Part shown: positions 25,565-34,852 of the stretch, one piece after another
Layout of the letters: each line of letters begins with the position of its first letter
Position numbering within the stretch: position 1 is the stretch's first letter
Assembly (NCBI GenBank): GCA_025462885.1
Contig: JAOAPN010000014.1
Location: forward strand, 682,001 to 746,000
Direction of reading: 5' to 3'
Length of the DNA: 64,000 nt
Source: Acidobacteriaceae bacterium
Lineage (GTDB): Bacteria; Acidobacteriota; Terriglobia; Terriglobales; Acidobacteriaceae
Translations under genes and position numbers: made by a program
Notes under the pieces: model-generated
What the model was told of the DNA's origin: nothing
The model's input: only the letters and a program-made list of their open reading frames with translations
Databases searched by the model: none

Positions 25565-27046
25565 GTGGAGCAGTCCCTGAGCCCAATAAAAATCGTTCAC
25601 GAACGGTTCACAAAGCGCTGGTTTACTTGTTCACGAGCCACAATCATGCGGAAGACAACTGAAACCGGCGTAGGTCTTCTCCTCGGCCCGCAAGGGGTAG
25701 AAATATCGAGTGAGGACAAGCGTGCTTTGGTGGAACGTATCGTTACTTCGCCCTTATTTAATAAGTCGGGACGTCTCTCCAGTTTCTTGTTGCACGTCTG
25801 CGAGTTCGAGTTACAGGGGCGGTCGAACGAGATTAGTGAGCAACAGATTGGCGAAACGATCTTCAGTCGTTCCCAGAACTACGACCCGAGCATGGATGGG
25901 ATCGTTCGCTCCCATGCCAGCAGACTTCGCCATCGGCTCGAGCAGTACTTTACCCAGGAGGGTGGTGCCGAAACGATTCGGCTTCACATTCCGCGCGGAG
26001 CGTACGTCCCGGTCTTCGGGATGAGAACGGTTATCGACTCCTCTCCGGTTCCGCAAGCTTACCCATCCATGCGCGAACCGTCGCCCTATGCTTCGATGTC
26101 ACCCACTTTGTCTTCCGGTTCCGCAACTCCAGGGCATCATGGTGTTCGTCGCGCCGGCTACTACTGGCTGATGGCTCTTGGCCTTATCGCTGTCTCGATC
26201 GTTCTGTTGCGGCACTCTTTATGGCTATCTTTGTTTTGGCCGGCCTCGTCCTCCACGGCTTCCTCAGAGATTTTGTGGCACACGTTGTTTACGCCCGGCC
26301 GCGAGACGCTTTTCGTCGTCGGCGATGCCGGTGCCAATATGTTCGAGAACATGGCCAAGCGCCAGATCACAACGGATGAATACTCCTCTAAAGCCTGGAC
26401 GCGGGACCCGCTTGCCCAGACACCGCCTGGATTCTCCTGGAATCCCATCGCAACTCGCACGTATACGCCCGATTTCGCCGTCGGTTTGGCCGCCCGCGTT
26501 GCTCGACTTTCTGAGGTTGCCGATGGTCAACTGTCCGTGCTGTTCGCGCGAAACCTTCGGCTCGACAATCTCAAGGACTCGCAGGCGATCCTGTTAGGGG
26601 GGCCAAACTACGATCCCTGGGAGATGCTGCTCGAGAGCAGGCAGAACTTCCACATGGTCTACGACGGGCGCGAAAACTCCATCAGCATCTTGAACGCTCA
26701 ACCCAAGCCGGGCGAACCCGCTGCATTCAAATGGAGCCAAACGAGTGCTAACTCTAACATCGGCTATTCTCTAATCGTTCTCACTCATAATTTGAATGCC
26801 AACGGCCGTGTCCTGATGCTGCAGGGTACAACCGCCCAGGGAGACCAGGCCGCCGCTGAGTTTCTCTTCGATCCAACCCAGTTGGATCCTATCCTGCGAG
26901 AAGCAACTACTGCTGAAGGGAAGCTGAACGACTTTGAGATCGTGATTGAGACGAGCTTCGTAGCTGGAGGAACTGCAAATACGCGCATGGCAGCCTTCCG
27001 AGTCCATCGCGGCGGAGCATCCACTCCCGATCCCCGATCACGCTAA
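25565..27046 (+). CDS. Membrane protein with predicted DNA-binding N-terminus
   Basis: A 493-residue protein of a group common in acidobacteria. The N-terminal part (about 45-160) reads LFNKSGRLSSFLLHVCEFEL, EISEQQIGETIFSR, DGIVRSHASRLRHRLEQYF and RLHIPRGAYVPVF; this block recurs in acidobacterial transmembrane regulators and looks like a winged-helix region. One membrane helix (about 200-225) follows, then a 260-residue C-terminal domain with no known motif, probably extracytoplasmic. This resembles ToxR/CadC architecture: cytoplasmic DNA binding, external sensing. The GTG start at 25565 follows GAGGAG by 11 bases; an ATG at 25646 is the alternative. It lies between two TonB modules and diverges from receptor 2. 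Confidence 0.65.
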   Translation: MEQSLSPIKIVHERFTKRWFTCSRATIMRKTTETGVGLLLGPQGVEISSEDKRALVERIVTSPLFNKSGRLSSFLLHVCEFELQGRSNEISEQQIGETIFSRSQNYDPSMDGIVRSHASRLRHRLEQYFTQEGGAETIRLHIPRGAYVPVFGMRTVIDSSPVPQAYPSMREPSPYASMSPTLSSGSATPGHHGVRRAGYYWLMALGLIAVSIVLLRHSLWLSLFWPASSSTASSEILWHTLFTPGRETLFVVGDAGANMFENMAKRQITTDEYSSKAWTRDPLAQTPPGFSWNPIATRTYTPDFAVGLAARVARLSEVADGQLSVLFARNLRLDNLKDSQAILLGGPNYDPWEMLLESRQNFHMVYDGRENSISILNAQPKPGEPAAFKWSQTSANSNIGYSLIVLTHNLNANGRVLMLQGTTAQGDQAAAEFLFDPTQLDPILREATTAEGKLNDFEIVIETSFVAGGTANTRMAAFRVHRGGASTPDPRSR

Positions 27047-27183
27047 CTGGATACCTCATCTTGTCCAAGAATTGCGGCAGTAGGAGTCATCAGTTACGAG
27101 ATCGCAGGCGTACACTTCGTTGTCATCGTCTGAACCTCGATCGTATCTGTCCTGCGGAGCGATCGGATACAACACTATCGTTG

Positions 27184-27960
27184 TCATCTACTGATAGGCG
27201 GTGTTGTGCTGCTCTCGCTAAGCTGCGGAAAGGCAGTGATGCGCAGCTTCGCTGCGGCATAGGGGATTAGCTCAAGAGTCTCCTCGGGAAGACTGCTGGT
27301 TTGCAGCCCCTTGGGTACTGGAGCTGCGACCCCGTCCTCTGAGCGCCAGTTGCCGATGCGACGAGCTCTGACCCGTAGCTTTACTGGAGTCGCTCTTGCC
27401 GCAAAAGGCTTCATGCCAATAGGGCCTTCAACGACTTCAATCTGTGACGATGAATTCTCATTAACGAGTAGAGCGTAGTTCCAGAATTTTTCCGGGTACA
27501 CTTGCCAGTCCGCGGTCAGCCCCCTGTCACGGAGCTTGACCCAGCTCTGCCCCGGGTCCAGTGAGAAGACGATCGGACCGCGCATCAACGCGAGCGAATG
27601 ATTGTGCCAGCGTGAAACGGAAGGAACCATTGGCAGATGTAATTCAATGACGTCCCCGGAGCCCACAGGCGGTCGATGAACGCGAAGGTATGCGGCGTTG
27701 TGTCGAGGGAGATCGGCAGGCCGTTGATTTGGACGGTTGCGGAGTGTACCCATGAAGGGATCCGCAATCGCAATGGGAAGCGAACGGCAGTTTCCGGAGT
27801 CAAGATAATGCGAATATCCTCTTTGAACGGATAATCTGTTTCCACGATCAAGGATATTTTGCGACCGCCGGTCTTTGTCAGGCGCAGAGGCGGGGATGGA
27901 TTTTGTTCTGGACGATGCACAGTTGCTGCCGTTCCTGAATAGGATCCGGCGCGCAGATGG
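27184..27960 (-). pseudogene. GH127 beta-L-arabinofuranosidase relic
   Basis: The C-terminal quarter of a GH127 (DUF1680) glycosidase in two frames. One frame gives ISLIVETDYPFKEDIRIIL, FPLRLRIPSW and FAFIDRLWAPG; at about 27655 the reading must shift to continue with GDVIELHLPMVPSVSRWHNH, RGPIVFSL and WNYALLV, ending at 27184. GH127 proteins are about 650-800 residues; the catalytic barrel with its Cys/Glu active site is missing. Hence it is truncated as well as frameshifted. The gene must have been lost after a deletion upstream, as the region before 27960 shows no further homology. Bases 27047-27183 hold nothing recognisable. Confidence 0.7.
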
Positions 27961-28196
27961 CACATTGCCGCACTTCGAGGTGCTCCTCGAAACAAATAAC
28001 ATCGGCGCAAGCTCAGCTCGAAGCCAGATATTGTCCTGGCGTATCATGAATTGAGGTCAGTTTGAGCAATTACTCCTGTTTCTTTATTTGCAACTTGAAG
28101 ATCTTCAACTTTTAATGCGCAAGATACGGCTGGTCGTAAAGGGATCCATCGGTTGTTTCGCGAAAGTGCAATGTTCGGCAGATTGATTTGTAACTC

Positions 28197-29021
28197 CTAG
28201 TGATTCGCAATTTGGTGCGCTCGCAGATACTCGACTAACTCGGCTGGCCGATCTGTCTGGATTCCATTTGCGCCCAGATCGATCGCAGTCTGCCATCCCT
28301 GCGGCCCATCGGTTGCGCCCATTCGATCCACGTAGACCATCGCGTTCGCCTGCTTCGCAACCTGGATGACTTCTTCTTTGAAATCGCTGGCACTGAAGGC
28401 AAGCACTTTCAACGGCATCGCTTTGGTGAGGAGTTTGCAGACATCGACGCTATAGGCCTCCGGCATGATCCTGAGATCAGGCCGAAGCTTCTGAACATCG
28501 TGCAGGAAGAACGGATTTCCGTAGATTACGACGTGATTCTCCATGCCATGACGAACGATGGTATCGACTAACAACTTTGCATCGGCGTTCTTGGTATCGA
28601 CATAGACGTTGATCTTTCCATAGGCTAGATCGAAGGCTTCATCTAAAGTCGGGATCTTGGTGTTGGCGAACTCTGGAGAAAACTTCTTCCCTACGTCCAG
28701 AGCCCTGATTTGATCGAAGGTAAAGTCGCTAACGCGACCGGTGGAAGTCGTCATTCGGTTGACGCTCCCGTCGTGCATCAGCACCAGCTTTCCATCCGAA
28801 GTGGTTTGTACATCTATTTCGAAGAAATCCGCCCCCGCTACGATCGCCGCCTGGAAGGCAGCGATCGTATTTTCGGGATGATGCAGATGTTCTCCACGGT
28901 GTGAGATCGCTACGATCTTTCCCGGTGCAGGGGTGACCGATGGCCATGCTGCCTGCTGCGCGGACGCAGCCATAGGCAGGGCGATCAGTAAAGCGGTTGC
29001 TGCGTTCAATTTCCAATTCAT
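28197..29021 (-). CDS. Secreted glycerophosphodiester phosphodiesterase (GDPD)
   Basis: A 274-residue enzyme that splits glycerophosphodiesters into glycerol-3-phosphate and an alcohol. The ATG at 29019-29021 follows an AGAGAGACC ribosome-like site and starts a signal peptide (ATALLIALPMAASAQQ); the longer upstream frame overlaps the receptor gene and is not used. GDPD motifs: HRGEHLHHPENT, EIDVQTTSDGKLVLMHD, then DTKN later in the barrel. All catalytic and calcium-ligand positions are present. It lies 34 bases after TonB receptor 3 on the same strand and so is probably co-transcribed with it. Deoxy/glycerol-phosphate sensing DeoR-type proteins are the usual regulators of such products, and one lies divergent upstream of the receptor. 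Confidence 0.92.
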   Translation of the reverse strand: MNWKLNAATALLIALPMAASAQQAAWPSVTPAPGKIVAISHRGEHLHHPENTIAAFQAAIVAGADFFEIDVQTTSDGKLVLMHDGSVNRMTTSTGRVSDFTFDQIRALDVGKKFSPEFANTKIPTLDEAFDLAYGKINVYVDTKNADAKLLVDTIVRHGMENHVVIYGNPFFLHDVQKLRPDLRIMPEAYSVDVCKLLTKAMPLKVLAFSASDFKEEVIQVAKQANAMVYVDRMGATDGPQGWQTAIDLGANGIQTDRPAELVEYLRAHQIANH

Positions 29022-29055
29022 CGTAAGAGGTCTCTCTTCTGTTTGTATTGTTTTT

Positions 29056-32000
29056 TTAGAACTGGAGCTTGCCGACGAGTTCGATGATCCGGCCGTCCTG
29101 CGCTCCTGTAACCACGCCGTAGTTCTTGTTTCCGATCTGACTATTCGGAGCACTGAAGTTGGTATGGTTCATGGAGTTGAAGAACTCGGCGCGGAACTGA
29201 AAGGCGAGCCGTTCGTAGATGGGGAAGGTGCGGGCTACAGCCTGATCCCAATTGATCAACCCGGGGCCGTGGAAGGGAAAGCGAGGAGCATTGCCTGGCT
29301 GGGTGGCCGGCGCAGCCACAAACGCCGCAGTGTCGAACCACTTGGCGATTGTCCGTTGGCCCCGGGGAAGAATGCCGGAGCTAATCTGGTTCGGCCGCTG
29401 GATATCGGTGTAACCACCAAGGTTGTTCGCGCTCTGGGTGACCGAGATGGGCAACCCTACCTGGAACTCGACGATGCCCGAAGTAGACCATCCGCCGAGA
29501 ATATCCTTCACAACTGGAACGTTGTTGAGGAACCGTCCGCCGCGGCCGATGGGGAGAACCCAGTAGTAGCTTCCCACCGCACGCTGCGGGATATCGTAGC
29601 CACCCACACCATACTCAGCCGCAGTGTTGTAGACATTCTGGATCGACACAGCGTTCGCTCTTGCCGGTGCGTCGACGTCGTCCATGAACTTGCTGTACGT
29701 GTAGGCGACCTCGACGACCAGTCCCTTATTGAAGCGGTGGTTCAACTTCGATTGAAGAGACTGATAGTTCGATCCAGCCTGGTTGAGCAAGCCGCGCACG
29801 CCCTTATACTGTGGATAGGGACGGCTCGACTGGGGCGCCGTAACCGAAAACTGGCTCGGTAAGAGCTGATTCAGGTTATAGATTGCCGGGAGCTTGGTTC
29901 CCTTGCTGCCCTGGTAGTTGACCTCCGCAAACCATCCGCCCGGAAGCTGCTGCTGCACTCCGATCTGGTAGTTCTGATCGTAGGGACTGCGCGAACGAAG
30001 CTCGGCCTGGTTGACTGTCTGGGTGGGGTTGGTCAAGCTGGTAGGGATATTGGCATTGCCGTTGGCATCGACATTGAAGGAGTAGGCAGGTACACCATTC
30101 TTCAATTGATAAAACGGCGTAATATTGCTGTCGTTGCTGGAGAACGTTGCGCTGACTCCGTACTTTGTTGCAAGTCCCTGGTAGCCGAGAAGCCCGATAT
30201 TGGGGAGACGATAGATACCGTAGCCTCCGCGCACTACCGTCTTGTCCAGGGGCTTCCATGCAAACCCTACGCGGGGCAGGAAGTTAGTGTAGATGTTCGG
30301 CGTGAAGTTGCGCGGAGCACCATTGAAGCCAGCGAACTGCGTCGCTCCAGCTTTTCCAGTCGTGGCATCGATAACATTCGGATTGAAACTGTAGAACTGA
30401 TTATTCTGCTCAGTGTACGTCCCATTGAATTCCCAGCGCAGGCCGAGATTGACGGTGAGGTTGGAGCGTAGCTTCCAATCGTCCTGGATGTAGAGCGACC
30501 CGCTATTGATGTTGAACTTATAGGCATAGTTGGCCACGTTGATGCTTGTAGAGTTGGGCAGACCCAGCAGAATGTCGGCGATGGAATCCCCCGTATTTGC
30601 GTTACCGGGATAAGCAGAGAAGGTCGGACCGAAGCTATAACCTCCGGAGGTTTTACCTGGCGAATAGGTGCTGTACAACTGGCGACGGTACTCGCCGCCG
30701 ATCGTCAGGGCGTGTGCGTTCAATTGCCAGTTCAGAGCATCCGAATAGATCCAGCTTCGGTCACGGTCGTGCGATAGGGCGGAAGCTCCCAGCGTCACGT
30801 AGTTGGTCACGCCGATGTTGGGAAAATGGTCCAGCGGAACGCCGGTCAGTCCGAGGCTTGTACCGGGACCGCCGCCTTCGTTGCTGTAGTTATGTTCCTG
30901 CACGAATCCCAGGCGGAAGTCGTTCACGAGCGTTGGGGTAAAGACGTGCGTCTCCGTAACAGCGATCTGCGTATCGACCCAGCCGCCTGCAGTCGTGTTG
31001 TTCGCTGCGTTGGAAAAATTGATTGGGGCATTATTCGAAGGATGGAATCCACCGACGCGGATAAAGCCCTTGTCCCGCTCGCTGAAATTGTGATCGATCC
31101 GGGCGATCCACTGGGCACTGGAGCGAAACTTGTTGGGGAAGACCATGTAATTGCTGCCGTTGGCAAAGCTTCCATTCGATACGGGAAAAAAACTCACCAT
31201 CTGCTTTCCGACTGCATCCATCCGGGAGCCAGGAATCTGATTATTCGGAAAAGCCTTGCGGCAGGCGGTCTTTCCCGACGTTACGACGGTAGCGGGGTCG
31301 AAGATTTGCCCCTGGTAGATCGGTGTGTTGTCGCAGGGATTGGTAGCAAGGACCTTGGTGGTATTGAGCAGTGAGGAGAAGTCTCCGGCGCGTTGTGCCG
31401 CCGTCGGGACGACCGTGCTGTAAGTATTGCCCTGAGAGAGCAGGGTGAGGTTATACGCGCCGAAGAAGAAGGTCTTCGGATTGTGACGCTCCCACGGCAG
31501 AGGAATCGGAGCTCCGAAGGTACCACCCGGATCATTGAGGATGTACTTGATGGTGCTTTGGGCGGGCGTGAAGTAGTTTCGTCCGTTTAGAACACGGTTG
31601 CGATTGAAGTCGAAGACCGAACCGTGCATCTGGGAGGTCCCGGAGTTCGTCGTCAGCAGCAGCACGCCTCCGCCGGTGTGGCCATACTGCGCAGAGAAGG
31701 GCGTCGTGATGACCTTCATCTGGCTAAGTGCTTCCGGTGCCGGAGTGAGGGTATACGTCTCGTCAGATGGATTCGTCGTAGGCAGACCGTCAACCAGGAT
31801 CTCGTTAGTCACTGGCCGGCCGCCACCCATGCTGAAGGCATTGATGTTGCTGTTATTCGCGCTGGTCGAGGACACACCAGGAGATAGCTTTGCTAGAAGC
31901 AGCGGAGAGCGTCCATTGCTGCCGGTCATCAATGGCAGTTCCGTCAGCCGCTCTTTATCAATGATGTCGCCGATCTCGGAGGAGATTTCGTTCAACTGTG

Positions 32001-32370
32001 AGGAGTCTGCTTCGACGCTGACGACCTCTGAGGTCTGGCCCGTGGTCAACTCGATATTGATCGTCAGGCGCTGATTGAGGTCGAGCTTAATGTTGTCTTC
32101 CTGCCGTGACTTGAAGCCGGGATAGGAGACCTCAACGCGGTAGCTCCCTTCATTGAGGAAGGGGACGGTATAGTCCCCGGACTGACCGGTCTTGGTACGC
32201 ACGATAGCGTTGTTGGAAAGGCTGGTGGTAACAACATCTGCGCCCATCACAGGGTGATCGGTCGAGTCGGTGACCCGGCCTCGGATCGAACCGCTGTAGG
32301 TCTGGGCTATCAGATGGTTAAGATCGCTCGCAAAGAGCAGGACTAGGAGGAAGAGAAGTTTCTTATGCAT
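29056..32370 (-). CDS. Oar-like TonB-dependent receptor 3
   Basis: A 1104-residue outer-membrane receptor: signal peptide (KLLFLLVLLFASDLNHLIAQ), carboxypeptidase-regulatory domain (GSIRGRVTDSTDHPVMGADV, about 25-112), plug (about 115-240) and barrel ending in a final Phe (LVGKLQF). Loop and barrel sequences differ strongly from receptors 1 and 2, suggesting a different ligand. Followed after 34 bases by the GDPD gene. The promoter region is shared with a divergent DeoR-family gene; an AT-rich motif GGAATGTTAT lies at 32425-32434 just upstream of the receptor, and a related inverse copy at 32471-32478. Control by the DeoR protein is inferred. Confidence 0.9.
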   Translation of the reverse strand: MHKKLLFLLVLLFASDLNHLIAQTYSGSIRGRVTDSTDHPVMGADVVTTSLSNNAIVRTKTGQSGDYTVPFLNEGSYRVEVSYPGFKSRQEDNIKLDLNQRLTINIELTTGQTSEVVSVEADSSQLNEISSEIGDIIDKERLTELPLMTGSNGRSPLLLAKLSPGVSSTSANNSNINAFSMGGGRPVTNEILVDGLPTTNPSDETYTLTPAPEALSQMKVITTPFSAQYGHTGGGVLLLTTNSGTSQMHGSVFDFNRNRVLNGRNYFTPAQSTIKYILNDPGGTFGAPIPLPWERHNPKTFFFGAYNLTLLSQGNTYSTVVPTAAQRAGDFSSLLNTTKVLATNPCDNTPIYQGQIFDPATVVTSGKTACRKAFPNNQIPGSRMDAVGKQMVSFFPVSNGSFANGSNYMVFPNKFRSSAQWIARIDHNFSERDKGFIRVGGFHPSNNAPINFSNAANNTTAGGWVDTQIAVTETHVFTPTLVNDFRLGFVQEHNYSNEGGGPGTSLGLTGVPLDHFPNIGVTNYVTLGASALSHDRDRSWIYSDALNWQLNAHALTIGGEYRRQLYSTYSPGKTSGGYSFGPTFSAYPGNANTGDSIADILLGLPNSTSINVANYAYKFNINSGSLYIQDDWKLRSNLTVNLGLRWEFNGTYTEQNNQFYSFNPNVIDATTGKAGATQFAGFNGAPRNFTPNIYTNFLPRVGFAWKPLDKTVVRGGYGIYRLPNIGLLGYQGLATKYGVSATFSSNDSNITPFYQLKNGVPAYSFNVDANGNANIPTSLTNPTQTVNQAELRSRSPYDQNYQIGVQQQLPGGWFAEVNYQGSKGTKLPAIYNLNQLLPSQFSVTAPQSSRPYPQYKGVRGLLNQAGSNYQSLQSKLNHRFNKGLVVEVAYTYSKFMDDVDAPARANAVSIQNVYNTAAEYGVGGYDIPQRAVGSYYWVLPIGRGGRFLNNVPVVKDILGGWSTSGIVEFQVGLPISVTQSANNLGGYTDIQRPNQISSGILPRGQRTIAKWFDTAAFVAAPATQPGNAPRFPFHGPGLINWDQAVARTFPIYERLAFQFRAEFFNSMNHTNFSAPNSQIGNKNYGVVTGAQDGRIIELVGKLQF

Positions 32371-32424
32371 GATCTGGCTCCGATAAGGGCCCCTTCGTTA
32401 GCGGCTTAGCTTCACCCTAATATA

Positions 32425-32478
32425 GGAATGTTATTTAGTAACAAAATAAGGTTCAATAATTGTCATTTATTAACATTC
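32425..32478. promoter_or_regulatory. AT-rich inverted motif between TonB 3 and DeoR
   Basis: GGAATGTTAT at 32425-32434 and TAACATTC at 32471-32478 form an imperfect inverted pair in an AT-rich divergent intergenic region. The same ATAACATTCC block occurs in the promoter region at 35804-35812. This may be a DeoR-type or other operator shared by the receptor-GDPD operon and the downstream cluster; function is unproven. Confidence 0.4.
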
Positions 32479-32544
32479 AATCTTCATATTCGTACCAAAG
32501 CGCCTTTTGTGTTGTTCAAGTCTCAACCGATCGCAGAAGTTTTG

Positions 32545-32563
32545 TGAAAATATGTTATTTTCA
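32545..32563. promoter_or_regulatory. Perfect palindromic operator before the DeoR gene
   Basis: TGAAAATA-TGT-TATTTTCA: an 8-base perfect inverted repeat with a 3-base spacer, 19 bases before the DeoR-family start codon. Position over the leader suggests autoregulation. A related sequence (TTTTGTGAATATATAACATT) lies at 35792-35811 before the GNAT gene; the two share TTTTGTGAA-ATAT followed by an ATT-rich arm. Confidence 0.55.
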
Positions 32564-32582
32564 ATCACCAGAGGGAAAGTTC

Positions 32583-33356
32583 ATGACGGAAACATCCGAG
32601 CCTACACGGCAGGTCGCAATCCTCGAATTTCTTAAGGAGCACACGACTGCTTCGATCGGTGCCATCTCCGAAGCGTTCCATGTCTCGGAGATGACCATTC
32701 GGCGTGACCTTCAAAAGCTTGCGGACGCGGGACACATCATTCGCATTCCGCGGGGAGCGCGCATCGAGCGCTGGCAGGGGATGGAGCGATCCTTCGTCGA
32801 ACGTCTCCAGAAGATGTCTCCGGCGAAAAATCGAATTGGAGAGGTCGCGGCAGCCCTTGTTCAGGACGGAGAGTCGGTCGTGCTCGACTCCGGGACGACG
32901 ACGCTCTATATCGCCAGGCGATTGCGAACGCGCAGGAACGTGGTCGTCTTTACCTTTTCCATTGCAGTTCTCGAGGAGCTTGCGACGGCCGATTCTGTTC
33001 GGGTGGAGCTTACGGGGGGAGTGTATCGTGCCAGCAGCCATGACCTGATCGGGCATGCAGTCGGACAGTACTTAGCTTCCATCTGTGCGGATTATGTGAT
33101 CTTTGGTGCGGCAGCCGTGTCTCTTTCGCGCGGAGTGATGGTGCACGACCCCGATGCCCAGCGCGAAATGTTACAAGCCGGTAAAAAACGCGTCCTTGTC
33201 GTGGACAGCAGCAAGATCGGCGCGGAGGCGACCTACCGGCTGTGCGGAGTGGAGGAATGCGATCTTATTCTGACCGATAGCAGCATCCGTCCGCAGGACC
33301 TTGCCCGGCTGCGGCAGATGACGACCGTACAGATTGTCGACGACACGGAGATTTAA
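32583..33356 (+). CDS. DeoR-family transcriptional regulator
   Basis: A 257-residue regulator that usually represses sugar-phosphate genes and is released by a phosphorylated intermediate. The start ATG at 32583 follows AGAGGGAAAG; 41 codons of open frame before it are spurious. The N-terminal helix-turn-helix is ASIGAISEAFHVSEMTIRRD, the DeoR signature, and GHIIRIPRGA follows. The C-terminal isomerase-like sensor domain has DSGTTT, LTGGVYRASSHDLIG and VVDSSKIG, which bind the phosphosugar. A palindrome precedes the gene. Downstream genes are a GHMP sugar kinase, a transporter and an acetyltransferase; upstream and divergent is the receptor-GDPD operon. The kinase's product is a natural candidate effector. 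Confidence 0.92.
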   Translation: MTETSEPTRQVAILEFLKEHTTASIGAISEAFHVSEMTIRRDLQKLADAGHIIRIPRGARIERWQGMERSFVERLQKMSPAKNRIGEVAAALVQDGESVVLDSGTTTLYIARRLRTRRNVVVFTFSIAVLEELATADSVRVELTGGVYRASSHDLIGHAVGQYLASICADYVIFGAAAVSLSRGVMVHDPDAQREMLQAGKKRVLVVDSSKIGAEATYRLCGVEECDLILTDSSIRPQDLARLRQMTTVQIVDDTEI

Positions 33357-33427
33357 CCTTCTCGTTGTATCGGATATGTAGAGTCGAGGGAAATGCTTTT
33401 TATCTTCTCTACGCGTCTTGGTCTTCG

Positions 33428-34852
33428 ATGACATCTCTTGTGGCGTGCCCCGAGCTCGATATGGCCGACGCACCGGCGTTCGATCCTGAGCGCGAGGTCT
33501 GCGTTGCTCGTGCTCCCGGGAGGCTCGACCTGATGGGCGGGAACGTCGATTACACCGGTGGCATGGTGCTGCAAGGGCTGGTTGCCGAGGGGGTGCTGGT
33601 CACAGCGCAGATGCGTCGCGATAACGCAGTGGTTCTGCATAACCCCGGAGCAGCTGAATATGCGTGGCTGACCGGAGCTGAGTTTGATTTTTCTGACATT
33701 GACTCCGCCGATGCGCTTCGCCGTCGCTGCCAGTCCGATCCGCGTCTGCACTGGACCGCTTATATAGTTGGCGGTCTTCATTTTCTACGCAGGAAGGGAT
33801 TTGGATTCGGCCAGCGCGGGATCCAAATTCTGGTCGAGTCCAATCTTCCTCCTAACAAAGGCGTAAGCTCGTCCGCAGCTCTTGCCCTTGCAAGCCTCAA
33901 AGCAGTCTCAGCCGCTTGGGGAGCGTGTTTGAACGGCCGAGAGCTCGCCGAAGCGGGCCAGTGGGTTGAGAACGAGATCGTCCGATCGGCGTGTGGAATT
34001 ATGGATCACGCTGCGATTGTCTTTGGACAGCAGGATGAACTCATTCCTTTACTATGTCAGCCGCTCTCTGTCGGTACCGGAATTCCACTGCCTGCGGGGA
34101 TGCGTCTTTGGGGAATCGATTCGATGGTGCCGCGCGCTACTTCGAGCGTCGCCTACAACCGCGCCCGGGCTGCCGCCTTTATGGCTTACAAGATTCTCTG
34201 CGATCAAGACTGCCTTAAGGTCGTGCTCGATACGACCGGGAGCCTGCCCAGATATAGCGACTCGCGCTGGAACGGCTACCTTTCGAACCTTGAGCCTGCA
34301 GACTTTGTCGCGAAGTACGAGTCCAGCCTGCCATGGGCGCTATCAGGTAAGAGCTTCCTGGGGCAATGTGCTCCGCATGTGGATCCCTTTACATCGATTA
34401 CTCCGCATCTCATCTATCCGGTTCGAGGAGCGGCGCGTTACGCGATCTATGAACATCAGCGCGTGCAAAGCTTTGCTGAATTACTTGCGATGGATCCGCC
34501 CCGAACTTCCGCTCAAGCCGAACAGCAGCTTCTGGCGCTCGGCGATCTGATGGCGAAGTCGCACCACGCCTACCGAGAGACGGGGCTTGCATCTACTGAT
34601 TGCGATGAAATTGTCAGCATGGTTCAGCAGGCAGGACCTGAGAGAGGACTATACGGCGCGAAGATGACCGGAGGCGGAGGTGGCGGGACCGTCGTGATTC
34701 TCGGCACACCTCAGGGTGAAGCGAGTGTTGTACGAATCGCCAAAGAGTACGGAGACCGTCATGGAGTGACTCCGTATCTTTTCATGGGTAGTTCTCCGGG
34801 AACCGATGCGGCAGAGCAGATGTTCGCGTCAACTTTCCGGCAGGTTTTGTAG
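33428..34852 (+). CDS. GHMP sugar kinase, arabinokinase/galactokinase type
   Basis: A 474-residue sugar-1-kinase of the GHMP superfamily. Motif 1 is ARAPGRLDLMGGNVDYTGG, motif 2 PPNKGVSSSAALAL, and motif 3 GAKMTGGGGGGTVV. Bacterial galactokinases read GRVNLIGEHTDY; the GRLDLMGG-xxDYTGGMVLQ form here, plus CGIMDHAAIVFG and LWGIDS, is closer to the kinase domain of plant L-arabinokinase (RLDVMGGIADYSG, FWGIDS). So L-arabinose, D-galactose or a uronic acid are all possible substrates. The start ATG at 33428 has no strong ribosome site. Its stop overlaps the transporter's GTG by one base, so the two are co-translated. Confidence 0.8.
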   Translation: MTSLVACPELDMADAPAFDPEREVCVARAPGRLDLMGGNVDYTGGMVLQGLVAEGVLVTAQMRRDNAVVLHNPGAAEYAWLTGAEFDFSDIDSADALRRRCQSDPRLHWTAYIVGGLHFLRRKGFGFGQRGIQILVESNLPPNKGVSSSAALALASLKAVSAAWGACLNGRELAEAGQWVENEIVRSACGIMDHAAIVFGQQDELIPLLCQPLSVGTGIPLPAGMRLWGIDSMVPRATSSVAYNRARAAAFMAYKILCDQDCLKVVLDTTGSLPRYSDSRWNGYLSNLEPADFVAKYESSLPWALSGKSFLGQCAPHVDPFTSITPHLIYPVRGAARYAIYEHQRVQSFAELLAMDPPRTSAQAEQQLLALGDLMAKSHHAYRETGLASTDCDEIVSMVQQAGPERGLYGAKMTGGGGGGTVVILGTPQGEASVVRIAKEYGDRHGVTPYLFMGSSPGTDAAEQMFASTFRQVL

